A stretch of DNA of 64,000 bases, taken from Streptomyces lichenis (GTDB lineage Bacteria > Actinomycetota > Actinomycetes > Streptomycetales > Streptomycetaceae). Positions 45,545 to 55,106 of the stretch are shown here, piece by piece. Location: positions 360,462 through 424,461 of the forward strand of contig NZ_JALPTH010000001.1 in assembly GCF_023218175.1 (NCBI RefSeq), given 5' to 3'. Numbering within the stretch: the stretch's first letter is position 1; every line of letters starts with the position of its first letter. A program made the position numbers and the translations under genes. The notes under the pieces were generated by a model. The model was given only the letters and a program-made list of their open reading frames with translations. It was not told the origin of the DNA and made no database searches.

Positions 45545-46485
45545 TGAAGACCACCGAGACCCCTCCTCCCGCCCCGCTCGACGGCGCCCGGGGCCCGGCC
45601 AAGATCGACTCCGGCCCCCGCCCCACCGGACGCGGCCGGGAGGGAGACAAGGGCGGCGGCGAGGGCACCGTCCTCAACGTCTTCTCGCACGGCGTCCTGG
45701 TCATCTGGGCGATCATGGTCGTGCTGCCGCTGCTCTGGGCGGTGATGACCTCGTTCAAGACGGACGAGGCCATCCTCTCCTCGCCCTGGTCGCTCCCCGA
45801 CTCGCTGAACTTCGAGGCCTGGGGCCGGGCCTGGAGCCAGGCCCATATGAGCGAGTACTTCCTGAACACCATCATCGTGGTGGGCGGCTCGCTGATCGGC
45901 ACCCTGGTGCTCGGCTCGATGGCGGCGTACGTGCTGGCCCGGTTCGAGTTCCCGGGCAACCGCTTCGTCTACTACCTGTTCCTCGGCGGCAACAGCTTCC
46001 CGATCATGCTGGCGCTGGTCCCGCTGTTCTACGTGATGAACAACCTGTCCCTGCTCAACACCCTGCACGGGCTGATCCTGGTCTACATCGCGTACTCGCT
46101 CCCCTTCACCGTCTTCTTCCTCACCGCCTTCTTCCGCACCCTGCCCAGCTCGGTCGCCGAGGCCGCGCTGATCGACGGCGCCTCGCACGCCCGGACCTTC
46201 TTCCAGGTCATGCTGCCGATGGCCCGCCCCGGACTGATCAGCGTCGGCATCTTCAACTTCCTCGGCCAGTGGAACCAGTACATGCTGCCCACCGTGCTCA
46301 ACACCGAGCCGGACGTGAAGGTGCTCTCCCAGGGCCTGGTGGAGCTGGCCACCAGCCAGGGCTACAAGGGCGACTGGTCCGGCCTCTTCGCCGGCCTGGT
46401 GATGGCGATGCTGCCGGTGCTCGGCGCCTACATCGTCTTCCAGCGCCAGGTGGTCTCCGGCCTGACGGCGGGCGCGCTGAAGTAG
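45544..46485 (+). CDS. ngcG: ABC sugar permease NgcG
   Basis: 313-residue MalG-type permease. A disordered Pro/Gly-rich cytoplasmic N-terminus of about 45 residues (ETPPPAPLDGARGPAKIDSG) precedes six helices, the first VLVIWAIMVVLPLLWAVMTSF. The EAA loop reads SVAEAALIDGASHARTFFQVMLPMARPG. It starts within the ngcF stop and ends ahead of a strong hairpin. Confidence 0.92.
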   Translation: MKTTETPPPAPLDGARGPAKIDSGPRPTGRGREGDKGGGEGTVLNVFSHGVLVIWAIMVVLPLLWAVMTSFKTDEAILSSPWSLPDSLNFEAWGRAWSQAHMSEYFLNTIIVVGGSLIGTLVLGSMAAYVLARFEFPGNRFVYYLFLGGNSFPIMLALVPLFYVMNNLSLLNTLHGLILVYIAYSLPFTVFFLTAFFRTLPSSVAEAALIDGASHARTFFQVMLPMARPGLISVGIFNFLGQWNQYMLPTVLNTEPDVKVLSQGLVELATSQGYKGDWSGLFAGLVMAMLPVLGAYIVFQRQVVSGLTAGALK

Positions 46486-46535
46486 CGGAGCGGTACGGGG
46501 GCCGGCAGACGGTACGGGGAGGGGTACGGGTACGC

Positions 46536-46571
46536 GGAGGGGGCGCCGCTTCGGCGAGCGGCGCCCCCTCC
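46536..46571. terminator. ngcEFG operon terminator
   Basis: 14-bp perfect stem (GGAGGGGGCGCCGC / GCGGCGCCCCCTCC) with an 8-base loop containing TTCGG, about 50 bases after ngcG. Confidence 0.85.
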
Positions 46572-46712
46572 CCGTACGACCCGGGGCCGGCCTCCCGCGA
46601 GCGCGGCCCCGCACCCGCGCGGCCCCGGCCGCCGCGTGCCGGGCCCCGTCCACGCGGGTCGCGGGGTGTCACCGTGTACCCCTCCCACCGCTCCCGGGCT
46701 TACCGTGGCGGT

Positions 46713-47216
46713 ATGTACACCACGCGCGTCTCCCGGCGGGTGCGCGCCCCGCGCCGGGCGGTCTACCGGACGCTGCTGGACCCCGAGGCGGTGGCCCGCT
46801 GGCGGGTGCCGGACGGGATGAGCTGCGAGGTCCACTCCTTCGACGCCCGGGCCGGCGGGCGGTTCCGGGTGTCGCTGCGGTACGGCGATCCCGCCGCCAC
46901 CGGCAAGTCCGCCGAGCACACCGACACGTACAGCGGCGTCTTCACCGAGCTGGTGCCCGACGAGCGGGTGGTCGAGGAGCTGGCGTTCGAGACCGCGGCC
47001 CCCGCCCTGGCCGGCACCATGCGGCTGACCACCACGCTCACCGAGACCGGCGACGGCTCCACCGAGATCGCGATGGTCCACGAGGGGGTGCCCGACGGGG
47101 TGCGGCCCGAGGACAACGAGACCGGGACCCGGATGGCGCTGGACGCCCTGGCCCGGCTGGTGGAGGAGCCCCCGGCAGCCGCCGGGCCCACCGGACCGGC
47201 CGCCGGACCCGCCTGA
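46713..47216 (+). CDS. SRPBCC / AHSA1-type ligand-binding protein
   Basis: 167 residues of START-like helix-grip fold: TRVSRRVRAPRRAVYRTLLDPEAVARWRVPDGM, FDARAGGRFRVSLRYGD, HTDTYSGVFTELVPDERVVEELAFE, TLTETGDGSTEIAMVHEGVPDGVRPEDN, then a C-terminal helix LDALARLVEE and a Pro/Gly/Ala tail. A TACCGT sequence lies 8 bases before the ATG and no Shine-Dalgarno is visible, so a leaderless mRNA is likely. Ligand unknown. Confidence 0.88.
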   Translation: MYTTRVSRRVRAPRRAVYRTLLDPEAVARWRVPDGMSCEVHSFDARAGGRFRVSLRYGDPAATGKSAEHTDTYSGVFTELVPDERVVEELAFETAAPALAGTMRLTTTLTETGDGSTEIAMVHEGVPDGVRPEDNETGTRMALDALARLVEEPPAAAGPTGPAAGPA

Positions 47217-47351
47217 CTCACCCCGTACGCCCCTCCCCTTCCCCTTTCTCCCCTCCCGGGGCTCATCGGTGCTTCGTGACCTTCAAGGGCTTGACGGGGA
47301 CCAACGCAAAACGGTGAGCTTAGAGTTCACATGTTGGAGAGAACGGCAGGA

Positions 47352-48563
47352 GTGAGCGAGTCGATGGAGACTCCGGGGTCGCAGACGTCTCTGCATCGGG
47401 CCAATCTGGAGCGGGTCGTGCGCGCCGTGCGCATGGCCGGTTCCCTCACCCAGGCGGAGATCGCCCGGACCACCGGCCTGTCGGCGGCCACGGTATCCAA
47501 CATCGTCCGGGAGCTGAAGGACGGGGGGACCGTCGAGGTCACCCCCACCTCGGCGGGCGGCCGCCGGGCCCGCAGCGTCTCCCTGAGCGGGGACGCCGGG
47601 GTGGTCATCGGGGTCGACTTCGGCCACACCCATCTGCGGGTCGCGGTGGGCAACCTGGCCCACCAGGTGCTCGCCGAGGAGGCCGAGCCGCTGGATGTGG
47701 ACGCCTCCTCCGAGGAGGGTTTCGACCGGGCGGAAGCCCTGGTCAAACGGCTGATCCAGACCACCGGCATCAGCCCGGACAAGGTCGTCGGAGTGGGCCT
47801 CGGCGTACCCGGCCCGATCGACGTCTCCTCCGGGACGCTGGGCTCCACCTCCATCCTGCCGGGTTGGACCGGGATCAACCCCAGCCAGGAGCTCGGCCGC
47901 CGGCTCGGCGTCCCGGTGTACGTGGACAACGACGCCAACCTCGGCGCCCTCGGCGAGCTGGTCTGGGGCGGCGGGCGCGGGGTGCGGGACCTGGCGTACA
48001 TCAAGGTCGCCAGCGGTGTCGGCGCCGGACTGGTCATCGACGGCCAGATCTACCGGGGCCCGGGCGGCACCGCCGGCGAGATCGGGCACATCACCCTGGA
48101 CGAGTCCGGGCCGGTCTGCCGCTGCGGCAACCGGGGCTGCCTGGAGACCTTCACCGCCGCCCGGTACGTGCTGCCGCTGCTCCATTCCAGCCACGGCACC
48201 GAGCTGACCATGGAGCGGGTGGTGCAGCTGGCCCGCGAGGGCGACCCCGGCTGCCGGCGGGTCATCGGCGACGTGGGGCGGCACATCGGCTCCGGGGTGG
48301 CGAACCTCTGCAACCTGCTCAACCCCAGCCGGGTGGTGCTCGGCGGGGACCTCGCCGAGGCCGGTGAACTGGTCCTGGGGCCCATTAGGGAGTCCGTCTC
48401 GCGGTACGCCATCCCCAGCGCCGCCCGGCAGCTCTCGCTCGCCCCCGGGGCGCTCGGCGGGCGCGCCGAGGTGCTGGGCGCACTGGCCCTCGTACTGAGC
48501 GAGATGGGCGATTCGACCCTTCTGGGCGCCGCTCCGCCCGCCAAGGCCCCCGCGTTCACTTAG
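47352..48563 (+). CDS. rok7B7: ROK-family transcriptional regulator Rok7B7
   Basis: 403 residues from the GTG at 47352 (in-frame ATG at 47331 also possible). N-terminal winged helix: LTQAEIARTTGLSAATVSNIVRELKDGG. ROK sugar-kinase-like domain: VVIGVDFGHTHLRVAVG (ATP site type), GVGLGVPGPID, YVDNDANLGALGE, KVASGVGAGLVIDG, GEIGHITLDESGPVCRCGNRGCLET (zinc Cys cluster), NLLNPSRVVLGGDLAEAGEL. Its place ahead of xylFGH matches Rok7B7 of S. coelicolor, which controls that transporter and influences carbon repression and antibiotic production. Confidence 0.93.
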   Translation: MSESMETPGSQTSLHRANLERVVRAVRMAGSLTQAEIARTTGLSAATVSNIVRELKDGGTVEVTPTSAGGRRARSVSLSGDAGVVIGVDFGHTHLRVAVGNLAHQVLAEEAEPLDVDASSEEGFDRAEALVKRLIQTTGISPDKVVGVGLGVPGPIDVSSGTLGSTSILPGWTGINPSQELGRRLGVPVYVDNDANLGALGELVWGGGRGVRDLAYIKVASGVGAGLVIDGQIYRGPGGTAGEIGHITLDESGPVCRCGNRGCLETFTAARYVLPLLHSSHGTELTMERVVQLAREGDPGCRRVIGDVGRHIGSGVANLCNLLNPSRVVLGGDLAEAGELVLGPIRESVSRYAIPSAARQLSLAPGALGGRAEVLGALALVLSEMGDSTLLGAAPPAKAPAFT

Positions 48564-48596
48564 ATAACGGATGGCACCGTTGTCATCTCGTTGTCA
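48563..48596. promoter_or_regulatory. Candidate Rok7B7/LacI-type operator before xylF
   Basis: GATAACGG-N6-CCGTTGTC (48563-48584, one mismatch from a perfect inverted repeat), followed by a second CGTTGTCA 11 bases downstream (48589-48596), one helical turn away. Good placement for repression of xylF, 89 bases further on. Confidence 0.6.
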
Positions 48597-48684
48597 ATTT
48601 ACTCCTTGACGTCGTGCTGACGGCCGAGTTGACTTCCAGCCACCTCGGCCGCAACGTCGCGGCCTCGTCAGGGAGGCAACCCCA

Positions 48685-49788
48685 ATGAACGCATTGACGC
48701 GACGCGTCGTCATAGGCACGGCCGCGGTCTCCATGGCCGTGTCCCTGGCCGCCTGCGGCAAGGCCGGCGACGGTGACGGCGGCAGCGGTGACGGCGGCGG
48801 CGACAGCAAGACCATCGGTCTGCTGCTGCCCGAGAACAAGACCACCCGCTACGAGACCTTCGACCGCCCGATCATCGAGGCGAAGATCAAGGCGCTGTGC
48901 GGGGACTGCGACGTCAAGTACAACAACGCCGCGCAGGACACCGAGACCCAGAAGAAGCAGTTCGACTCGTTGGTCACCCAGGGCGTCAAGGTGATCATCC
49001 TGGACTCGGTCGACTACAAGGCCACCAAGTCCTGGGTGACGCAGGCCGAGAAGCAGGGTGTGAAGGTCGTCGCCTACGACCGCCTGGCCGAGGGCCCGAT
49101 CTCCGCCTATGTCTCCTACGACAACGAGAAGATCGGCCGCCTGCAGGGCGAGGCCCTGGTCAAGGCGCTGGGCGCCAAGGCCAAGGACGCCAATGTCGTC
49201 ATGATCAACGGTTCGCCGACCGACCCCAACGCCCCGCTGTTCAAGGCCGGCGCGCACAGCGTCCTGGACAAGCAGGTCAAGAAGGTCGTCTACGAGCAGG
49301 ACATCCCGGACTGGTCCCCGGACGAGGCCAACAAGAAGATGGGCGCCGCCCTCGACTCGCTCGGCAAGAGCGGCTTCCAGGGCGTCTACTCCGCCAACGA
49401 CGGCATGGCCGGCGGCATCATCACCGCCCTGAAGAAGCAGGGCGTCAAGGTCCCGGTCGGCGGCCAGGACGCCGAGCTGGCGGGCCTGCAGCGGATCCTG
49501 GCGGGCGAGCAGTCCTTCACGATCTACAAGCAGATCAAGCCGGAGGCCGAGACCACCGCCGAGATCGCGGTCAAGCTGCTCAAGGGCGAGAAGATCGACG
49601 ACCTGGTCCCGACCAAGGTCACCAGCCTGACCGGTGAGTTCAAGGACATCCCGGCCAAGCTCTACGACGCGCAGATCGTGACCAAGGAGAACATCGCCTC
49701 CACGATCATCGCCGACAAGGTCTACAAGGCGGCCGACATCTGCACCGCCGAGTACAAGGCGGCCTGCGACGCCGCCGGCATCAAGTAG
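48685..49788 (+). CDS. xylF: D-xylose ABC transporter substrate-binding protein XylF
   Basis: 367-residue periplasmic-binding-protein of the CUT2 (ribose/xylose) type. Lipoprotein signal with lipobox (VSLAAC), Gly/Asp linker, then KTIGLLLPENKTTRYETFDRPIIEAKI, NNAAQDTETQKKQFDSLVTQGVKVIILDSVDYKAT, VVAYDRLAEGPISAYVSYDNEKIG, GVYSANDGMAGGIITALKKQG, VPVGGQDAELAGLQRILAGEQSFTIYKQ. These match xylose-binding proteins well. A strong stem-loop and 469-base spacer separate it from xylG. Confidence 0.94.
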   Translation: MNALTRRVVIGTAAVSMAVSLAACGKAGDGDGGSGDGGGDSKTIGLLLPENKTTRYETFDRPIIEAKIKALCGDCDVKYNNAAQDTETQKKQFDSLVTQGVKVIILDSVDYKATKSWVTQAEKQGVKVVAYDRLAEGPISAYVSYDNEKIGRLQGEALVKALGAKAKDANVVMINGSPTDPNAPLFKAGAHSVLDKQVKKVVYEQDIPDWSPDEANKKMGAALDSLGKSGFQGVYSANDGMAGGIITALKKQGVKVPVGGQDAELAGLQRILAGEQSFTIYKQIKPEAETTAEIAVKLLKGEKIDDLVPTKVTSLTGEFKDIPAKLYDAQIVTKENIASTIIADKVYKAADICTAEYKAACDAAGIK

Positions 49789-50257
49789 CACCGCCCCCCG
49801 TACCGGTCCGGCGCCCGCCCCTCACCACGCCCCGCAGCGCGGGCGGGCGCCGGACTCACGGAAAGCCTCCGGGACCGGACCGGGGCCCCGGTCCGGTCCG
49901 ACCGGAGCCGGACAGGGCCACTGGGACCACCCGGCCGGAGCCGCACGCCGCCGCAAGGCCCGAGCCTTCGGCCGTACGCGGACCACCGGACCACCCCGGA
50001 CCACCCCGGACCGCCCCGCACCGCCCCCGGCGGCCCGCGGGGCCGGGCCACGCGGGACCACCCGGCGCCCCGGCGGCGGCCACCGGCCCCGACGACCCGA
50101 GCCCCGGACCCGTACCGGACCAGTCCCGCACCGGCACGGTGCGGGCCCCGGCCGGCTCGTACGGCACCGGTACCGGCACCGGCCACGTCCGTCCCGGCCC
50201 CCTCATGCTCGACGCACCACCATCCCCGCCGGTCAGGCGGCGAAGGAGATGATTCAC
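49789..50257. other. xylF-xylG spacer with hairpin and 10-bp repeats
   Basis: 469 bases inside an operon, no gene. A 15-bp perfect stem lies at 49806-49820/49841-49855 right after xylF. A 10-base unit (CCACCCCGGA and variants) repeats about five times at 49981-50030. An 8-bp hairpin (CCCGCACC/GGTGCGGG) lies at 50125-50145. The rest is low-complexity GGACC/CCGG sequence. AAGGAG at 50243 serves xylG. Confidence 0.7.
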
Positions 50258-51070
50258 GTGTCCGCTACGCCCGTGCTGGCGTTGCGCGGGGTCTCCAAGC
50301 GGTTCGGCGCCGTCCAGGCGCTCACCGACGTAGACCTGGAGATCCACGCCGGCGAGGTGGTCGCCCTCGTCGGCGACAACGGCGCCGGCAAGTCGACGCT
50401 CGTCAAGACCATCGCCGGGGTCCACCCCATCGACGACGGCACCATCGAGTGGGAGGGCCGGGCGGTCCGCATCAACCGCCCCAACGACGCCCAGACCCTC
50501 GGCATCGCGACCGTCTACCAGGACCTCGCCCTGTGCGACAACCTCGACGTGGTCGCCAACCTCTTCCTCGGCAGCGAGATCACCTCCGGCTCCGTGCTGA
50601 ACGAGATCGCCATGGAGAAGCGCGCCAAGGAGCTGCTGGACACCCTGTCCATCCGCATCCCCAGCGTCCGCATCCCGGTCGCCTCGCTCTCCGGCGGCCA
50701 GCGCCAGGTCGTCGCCATCGCCCGCGCGCTGATCGGCGACCCCAAGATCGTCATCCTGGACGAGCCGACCGCGGCCCTCGGCGTCGAGCAGACCGCCCAG
50801 GTCCTGGACCTGGTGGAGCGGCTGCGCGAGCGTGGCCACGGCGTCATCCTGATCAGCCACAACATGGCCGACGTCCGCGCCGTCGCCGACAAGGTCGCGG
50901 TCCTCCGGCTCGGCCGCAACAACGGTGTCTTCCCGGTGAAGGACACCTCCCACGAAGAGATCATCGCCGCCATCACCGGCGCCACGGACAACGCCGTGAC
51001 CCGCCGCCAGGCCCGCACCGCCACCCCGGCCGGCGCGACCGCGACCGTCACGAAGGAGGACGCGAAGTGA
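50258..51070 (+). CDS. xylG: D-xylose ABC transporter ATPase XylG (single domain)
   Basis: 270 residues from GTG at 50258, 9 bases after AAGGAG; an ATG at 50249 touches the Shine-Dalgarno and is unlikely. Walker A GDNGAGKST, Q-loop VYQDLALCDNLDV, signature LSGGQRQVVAIARAL, Walker B VILDEPTAALG, H-loop LISHNMADV. Only one ATPase domain, where enterobacterial XylG has two, so it should work as a homodimer. Its stop overlaps the xylH start (GTGA). Confidence 0.93.
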   Translation: MSATPVLALRGVSKRFGAVQALTDVDLEIHAGEVVALVGDNGAGKSTLVKTIAGVHPIDDGTIEWEGRAVRINRPNDAQTLGIATVYQDLALCDNLDVVANLFLGSEITSGSVLNEIAMEKRAKELLDTLSIRIPSVRIPVASLSGGQRQVVAIARALIGDPKIVILDEPTAALGVEQTAQVLDLVERLRERGHGVILISHNMADVRAVADKVAVLRLGRNNGVFPVKDTSHEEIIAAITGATDNAVTRRQARTATPAGATATVTKEDAK

Positions 51071-52404
51071 GCGACCTCACCAAGACCCCCGAGCCCGGCA
51101 CCCCCGCCGAGCAGTCCGCCGCGACCAAGGCGCCCGCCGGCGCCGCCCCCGCCGCCGAGCAGTCCGCCGCGCCCCTCCCGGCCGTGGACCCCCGCCTCCT
51201 GGTCCGCGAGGAGGGGCTCAAGGGCTACTGGACCGAGTTCACCCGCAAGGTCCGCGGCGGTGAGCTGGGCTCGCTGCCCGTCTTCATCGGCCTGATCGTC
51301 ATCGCGATCGTCTTCCAGCTGCAGAACGACAAGTTCCTCTCCGCCAGCTCGGTCGCCAACATCGCCGTCTACAGCGCCGGCCTCGGCATCATGGCCGTCG
51401 GCATCGTCTTCGTGCTGATCCTCGGCGAGATCGACCTCTCGGTCGGCTCGGTCGCCGGTGTCGGCGCCGCCGTCTGGGCCGTGCTCAACGTGAGCAACGG
51501 CATGAACGACTGGCTCGCCGTCGCCATCGCCCTGCTCTCCGGCCTGGCGCTCGGCCTGCTGCACGGCGTGTTCTTCGCCAAGATCGGCGTCCCGGCCTTC
51601 GTGGTCACCCTGGCCGGCTTCCTCGGCTGGAGCGGTCTGCAGATCTGGATGCTCGGCTCCGAGGGCTCCATCAACACCCCCAGCGGCGGCATCGTCGAGA
51701 ACCTGACCGGCTACTACTTCGAGGACAAGGCCGCCGCCTACGGGCTCGCCCTGGTCGCCGTCCTCGGCTACGCCGCCTCGCTGCTGCTGGACGCCAAGCG
51801 CCGCAAGGCCGCGAGCCTGCCGTCCCGCCCGACCAGCGAGATCGTGCTGCGCACCGCCGTGGTCGCCGTCTTCTGCTTCGTCGTCGCCTACGTGCTCAAC
51901 GAGCCCGAGGGCGCGCGCGGCCTCCCGCTCGCCCTGGTGCTCTTCCTCGCCGTCCTCGTGGTGGCCGACTTCGTCGCCCGCCGCACCACCTTCGGCCGCC
52001 AGGTGTTCGCCGTCGGCGGCAGCGCCGAGGCCGCCCGACGCGCCGGTATCAACGTCGACCGGGTCCGGATCATCGTCTTCGGCCTGTCCGGCATGCTCGC
52101 CGCCTTCGGCGGCCTCTTCGTGGCCAGCCTCTCCGGCGGCGCCACCAAGAACCTCGGCTCCGGCAACACGCTGATGCTGGTCATCGCCGCCGCGGTGATC
52201 GGCGGCACCAGCCTCTTCGGCGGCCGCGGCAAGGTCTGGTCCGCCCTCCTCGGTATGATCGTCATCCAGTCGATCCAGCAGGGGCTCAACCTGCTCGGCA
52301 TGGCGAGTGAGATTCAGTACATGATCACCGGCGCGGTGCTGCTGGCCGCCGTGGTCATCGACTCGGTCTCCCGCCGCACCCAGAAAACCGCTGGTCGCGC
52401 CTAG
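51067..52404 (+). CDS. xylH: D-xylose ABC transporter permease XylH
   Basis: 445-residue CUT2 permease. Long Ala/Pro/Glu cytoplasmic N-terminus (about 70 residues), then about ten membrane helices, with VFVLILGEIDLSVGSVAGVGAAVWAV, GVPAFVVTLAGFLGWSGLQIW, RRTTFGRQVFAVGGSAEAARRAGI and GTSLFGGRGKVWSALLGMIVIQSIQQGLNLLG, all typical of XylH/RbsC. GTG start overlaps xylG by 4 bases. Confidence 0.94.
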   Translation: MSDLTKTPEPGTPAEQSAATKAPAGAAPAAEQSAAPLPAVDPRLLVREEGLKGYWTEFTRKVRGGELGSLPVFIGLIVIAIVFQLQNDKFLSASSVANIAVYSAGLGIMAVGIVFVLILGEIDLSVGSVAGVGAAVWAVLNVSNGMNDWLAVAIALLSGLALGLLHGVFFAKIGVPAFVVTLAGFLGWSGLQIWMLGSEGSINTPSGGIVENLTGYYFEDKAAAYGLALVAVLGYAASLLLDAKRRKAASLPSRPTSEIVLRTAVVAVFCFVVAYVLNEPEGARGLPLALVLFLAVLVVADFVARRTTFGRQVFAVGGSAEAARRAGINVDRVRIIVFGLSGMLAAFGGLFVASLSGGATKNLGSGNTLMLVIAAAVIGGTSLFGGRGKVWSALLGMIVIQSIQQGLNLLGMASEIQYMITGAVLLAAVVIDSVSRRTQKTAGRA

Positions 52405-52416
52405 TACGACCGCTTT

Positions 52417-52448
52417 GTGCCCGGCACCGGTGAACCGGTGCCGGGCAC
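52417..52448. terminator. xyl operon terminator
   Basis: 14-bp perfect stem GTGCCCGGCACCGG / CCGGTGCCGGGCAC with TGAA loop, 13 bases after the xylH stop, followed by CTTCG. Confidence 0.9.
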
Positions 52449-52568
52449 CTTCGCGTCTAAGCCATTGGCGTGACGCACACCCCGCCGCCCCATGACCGGT
52501 CCCGGGAGCGGAACATTAGACTCGACAAAATCGGCAGCTCGACCAGCTCAACACGCAAGGAGGCACGG

Positions 52569-54494
52569 GTGGCTCTGCTGACCCGTATCACGGGCCCGCG
52601 CGATCTCGACCGGCTCTCCCCGGAGCAGCTGGACCAGTTGGCCGCGGAGATCCGGACCTTCCTGGTGGACGCCGTCTCCAAGACCGGCGGCCACCTCGGT
52701 CCCAACCTGGGAGTGGTCGAGCTGACCATCGCCCTGCACCGGGTCTTCGAGTCGCCCAAGGACAGGATCCTCTGGGACACCGGCCACCAGTCCTACGTCC
52801 ACAAGCTGCTCACCGGCCGCCAGGACTTCTCCAAGCTGAAGATGAAGGGCGGCCTGTCCGGCTACCCGGCGCGCGCCGAGTCCGAGCACGACGTCATCGA
52901 GAACAGCCACGCCTCCACGGTGCTCGGCTGGGCCGACGGCCTGGCCAAGGCCAACCAGATCCTGCGCCGCGACGACCACGTGGTCGCCGTCATCGGCGAC
53001 GGCGCGCTCACCGGCGGCATGGCCTGGGAGGCGCTCAACAACATCGCCGAGGCCAAGGACCGCCCCCTGGTCATCGTGGTCAACGACAACGAGCGCTCCT
53101 ACGCGCCCACCATCGGCGGCCTCGCCAACCACCTGGCGACCCTGCGCACCACCGACGGCTACGAGCGCTTCCTGGCCCGCACCAAGGAGATCCTGGACCG
53201 CACGCCGGTCGTCGGCCGCCCGCTGTACGAGACGCTGCACGGCGCCAAGAAGGGGCTGAAGGACTTCATCGCCCCGCAGGGCATGTTCGAGGACCTGGGC
53301 CTGAAGTACGTCGGCCCGATCGACGGCCACGACCTGGAGGCCCTGGAGTCCGCCCTGGTCCGCGCCAAGCGGTTCGGCGGCCCGGTCATCGTGCACTGCC
53401 TCACCGAGAAGGGCCGCGGCTACCAGCCCGCGCTCCAGGACGAGGCCGACCGCTTCCACGCGGTGGGTAAGATCCACCCCGACACCGGGCTGCCGATCTC
53501 CTCCTCCGGCGCCGACTGGACCGGGGTCTTCGCCGACGAGATGGTCGAGCTCGGCCGCGAGCGCGAGGACATCGTGGCCATCACCGCGGCGATGCTCCAG
53601 CCGGTCGGACTGGACAAGTTCGCCAAGCACTTCCCCGAGCGGGTGTTCGACGTCGGCATCGCCGAGCAGCACGGCGCGGTCTCCGCCGCCGGGCTCGCCA
53701 CCGCCGGGCTGCACCCGGTGTTCGCCGTCTACGCCACCTTCCTCAACCGCGCCTTCGACCAGGTGCTGATGGACGTGGCCCTGCACAAGTGCGGCGTCAC
53801 CTTCGTGCTGGACCGGGCCGGGGTCACCGGCACCGACGGCGCCTCCCACAACGGCATGTGGGACCTGTCCATCCTCCAGGTCGTCCCCGGCATCCGGATC
53901 GCCGCCCCGCGCGACGCCGACCAGGTCCGCGCCCAGCTGCGCGAGGCCGTCGCCGTCGAGGACGCCCCCACCGTGGTCCGCTACAGCAAGGGCGCGGTCG
54001 GCCCCGCCGTCGAGGCGGTCCGCCGGGTCGGCGGCATGGACGTCCTGCGCGAGGCGGGCTCCGACAAGCCCGACGTCCTCCTGGTCTCCGTCGGCGCCCT
54101 GGCGCCCATGTGCCTGGAGATCGCCGAGCTGCTCCAGGCCCAGGGCATCACCACCACCGTGGTCGACCCCCGCTGGGTCACCCCGGTCGACCCGGCCCTC
54201 GCCCCGCTCGCCGCCGAGCACCGGGTGGTCGTCACCGTCGAGGACAACGGCCGCGTCGGCGGTGTCGGCTCCACCATCGCCCAGTCCCTGCGGGACGCCG
54301 GGGTGGACCTCCCGCTGCGTGACTTCGGCATCCCGCAGCGCTTCCTCGACCACGCCTCGCGCGGCGAGGTCATGGCCGAGATCGGGCTCACCGCCCCCGA
54401 CATCGCCCGCCAGGTCACCGGCCTGGTCTCCACCCTCGACGGCCTCCCCACCGAGAACGCCGAGCACGCCGAAGTGGCCTCCGGCCGCGACTGA
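52569..54494 (+). CDS. dxs: 1-deoxy-D-xylulose-5-phosphate synthase
   Basis: 641 residues. DXS condenses pyruvate and glyceraldehyde-3-phosphate, first step of the MEP isoprenoid pathway. GTG start with AGGAGG upstream ([28 protein letters not shown]). TPP-binding: [16 protein letters not shown] plus N in [16 protein letters not shown]. Domain [80 protein letters not shown], and C-terminal [15 protein letters not shown]. All key blocks present. Its own transcription unit. Confidence 0.97.
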   Translation: MALLTRITGPRDLDRLSPEQLDQLAAEIRTFLVDAVSKTGGHLGPNLGVVELTIALHRVFESPKDRILWDTGHQSYVHKLLTGRQDFSKLKMKGGLSGYPARAESEHDVIENSHASTVLGWADGLAKANQILRRDDHVVAVIGDGALTGGMAWEALNNIAEAKDRPLVIVVNDNERSYAPTIGGLANHLATLRTTDGYERFLARTKEILDRTPVVGRPLYETLHGAKKGLKDFIAPQGMFEDLGLKYVGPIDGHDLEALESALVRAKRFGGPVIVHCLTEKGRGYQPALQDEADRFHAVGKIHPDTGLPISSSGADWTGVFADEMVELGREREDIVAITAAMLQPVGLDKFAKHFPERVFDVGIAEQHGAVSAAGLATAGLHPVFAVYATFLNRAFDQVLMDVALHKCGVTFVLDRAGVTGTDGASHNGMWDLSILQVVPGIRIAAPRDADQVRAQLREAVAVEDAPTVVRYSKGAVGPAVEAVRRVGGMDVLREAGSDKPDVLLVSVGALAPMCLEIAELLQAQGITTTVVDPRWVTPVDPALAPLAAEHRVVVTVEDNGRVGGVGSTIAQSLRDAGVDLPLRDFGIPQRFLDHASRGEVMAEIGLTAPDIARQVTGLVSTLDGLPTENAEHAEVASGRD

Positions 54495-54521
54495 CCCCCG
54501 CCCGCTGCCGCCCCCGTAGCC

Positions 54522-54549
54522 CACCGAGGGCCCGCCCGGCCCCTCGGTG
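54522..54549. terminator. Likely dxs terminator
   Basis: 9-bp perfect stem CACCGAGGG (54522-54530) / CCCTCGGTG (54541-54549), 10-base GC loop, 27 bases after the dxs stop. Confidence 0.65.
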
Positions 54550-55106
54550 CGGCGGCACCGCCCGGCACCGAAGGCGGTACGAGCCGGGGCCCAGGCCCCA
54601 GCACCAAAGCCGTACGCCCCCCTGCCCCGCCCCGCCACAACCCCCGAGGCGCCGCCCGGCCCACCAGCCGAGCGGCGCCTCACCCATCACCCCGGGTCAG
54701 CCCCCCGCCGAAGCTCCCCGCGCCCCGCGCCCTCCGGCGTCCCGTGCCATCCGCACCCTGCACTCCGAGCCCTCCCCGACTCAGCTCCCGCGTCCCGCGC
54801 CACCCGCATCCCCGCCTTCGGCGCCCCGCGCCACCCGCGCCCCCCGCCTCAACCTCCGGCGCCCCGCGCCCGCTGCAACCCCGCCACCCGCGCCCCGGGC
54901 AATCCCCACCTCCCCTCGCCGTCCCCGCCCCTCCGGGCGCCCCGCGCTCTCACGTCCCTTTCGCCCCCTCGCCGCGTTGACCCGCCCGGAGTACCGTGAG
55001 GGACCTCGATCGGTCCTTTCGTGTGAAGAACCGCCCGCCGGGGAGGCGCCGTCTTGCGCTGCTCCCAATCATGGGCGGAAGAGCCGATGGCGACGGAGGT
55101 ACGCCG
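54550..55106. other. C-rich low-complexity spacer, dxs / permease
   Basis: About 560 bases. From 54580 to 54970 the + strand is almost purine-free in places, with many close variants of CCCGCGCCACCCGC and GGCGCCCCGCGCC. No gene. The permease promoter should lie around 54970-55090, where composition returns to normal; GGAGG lies 8 bases before its GTG. Confidence 0.6.
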
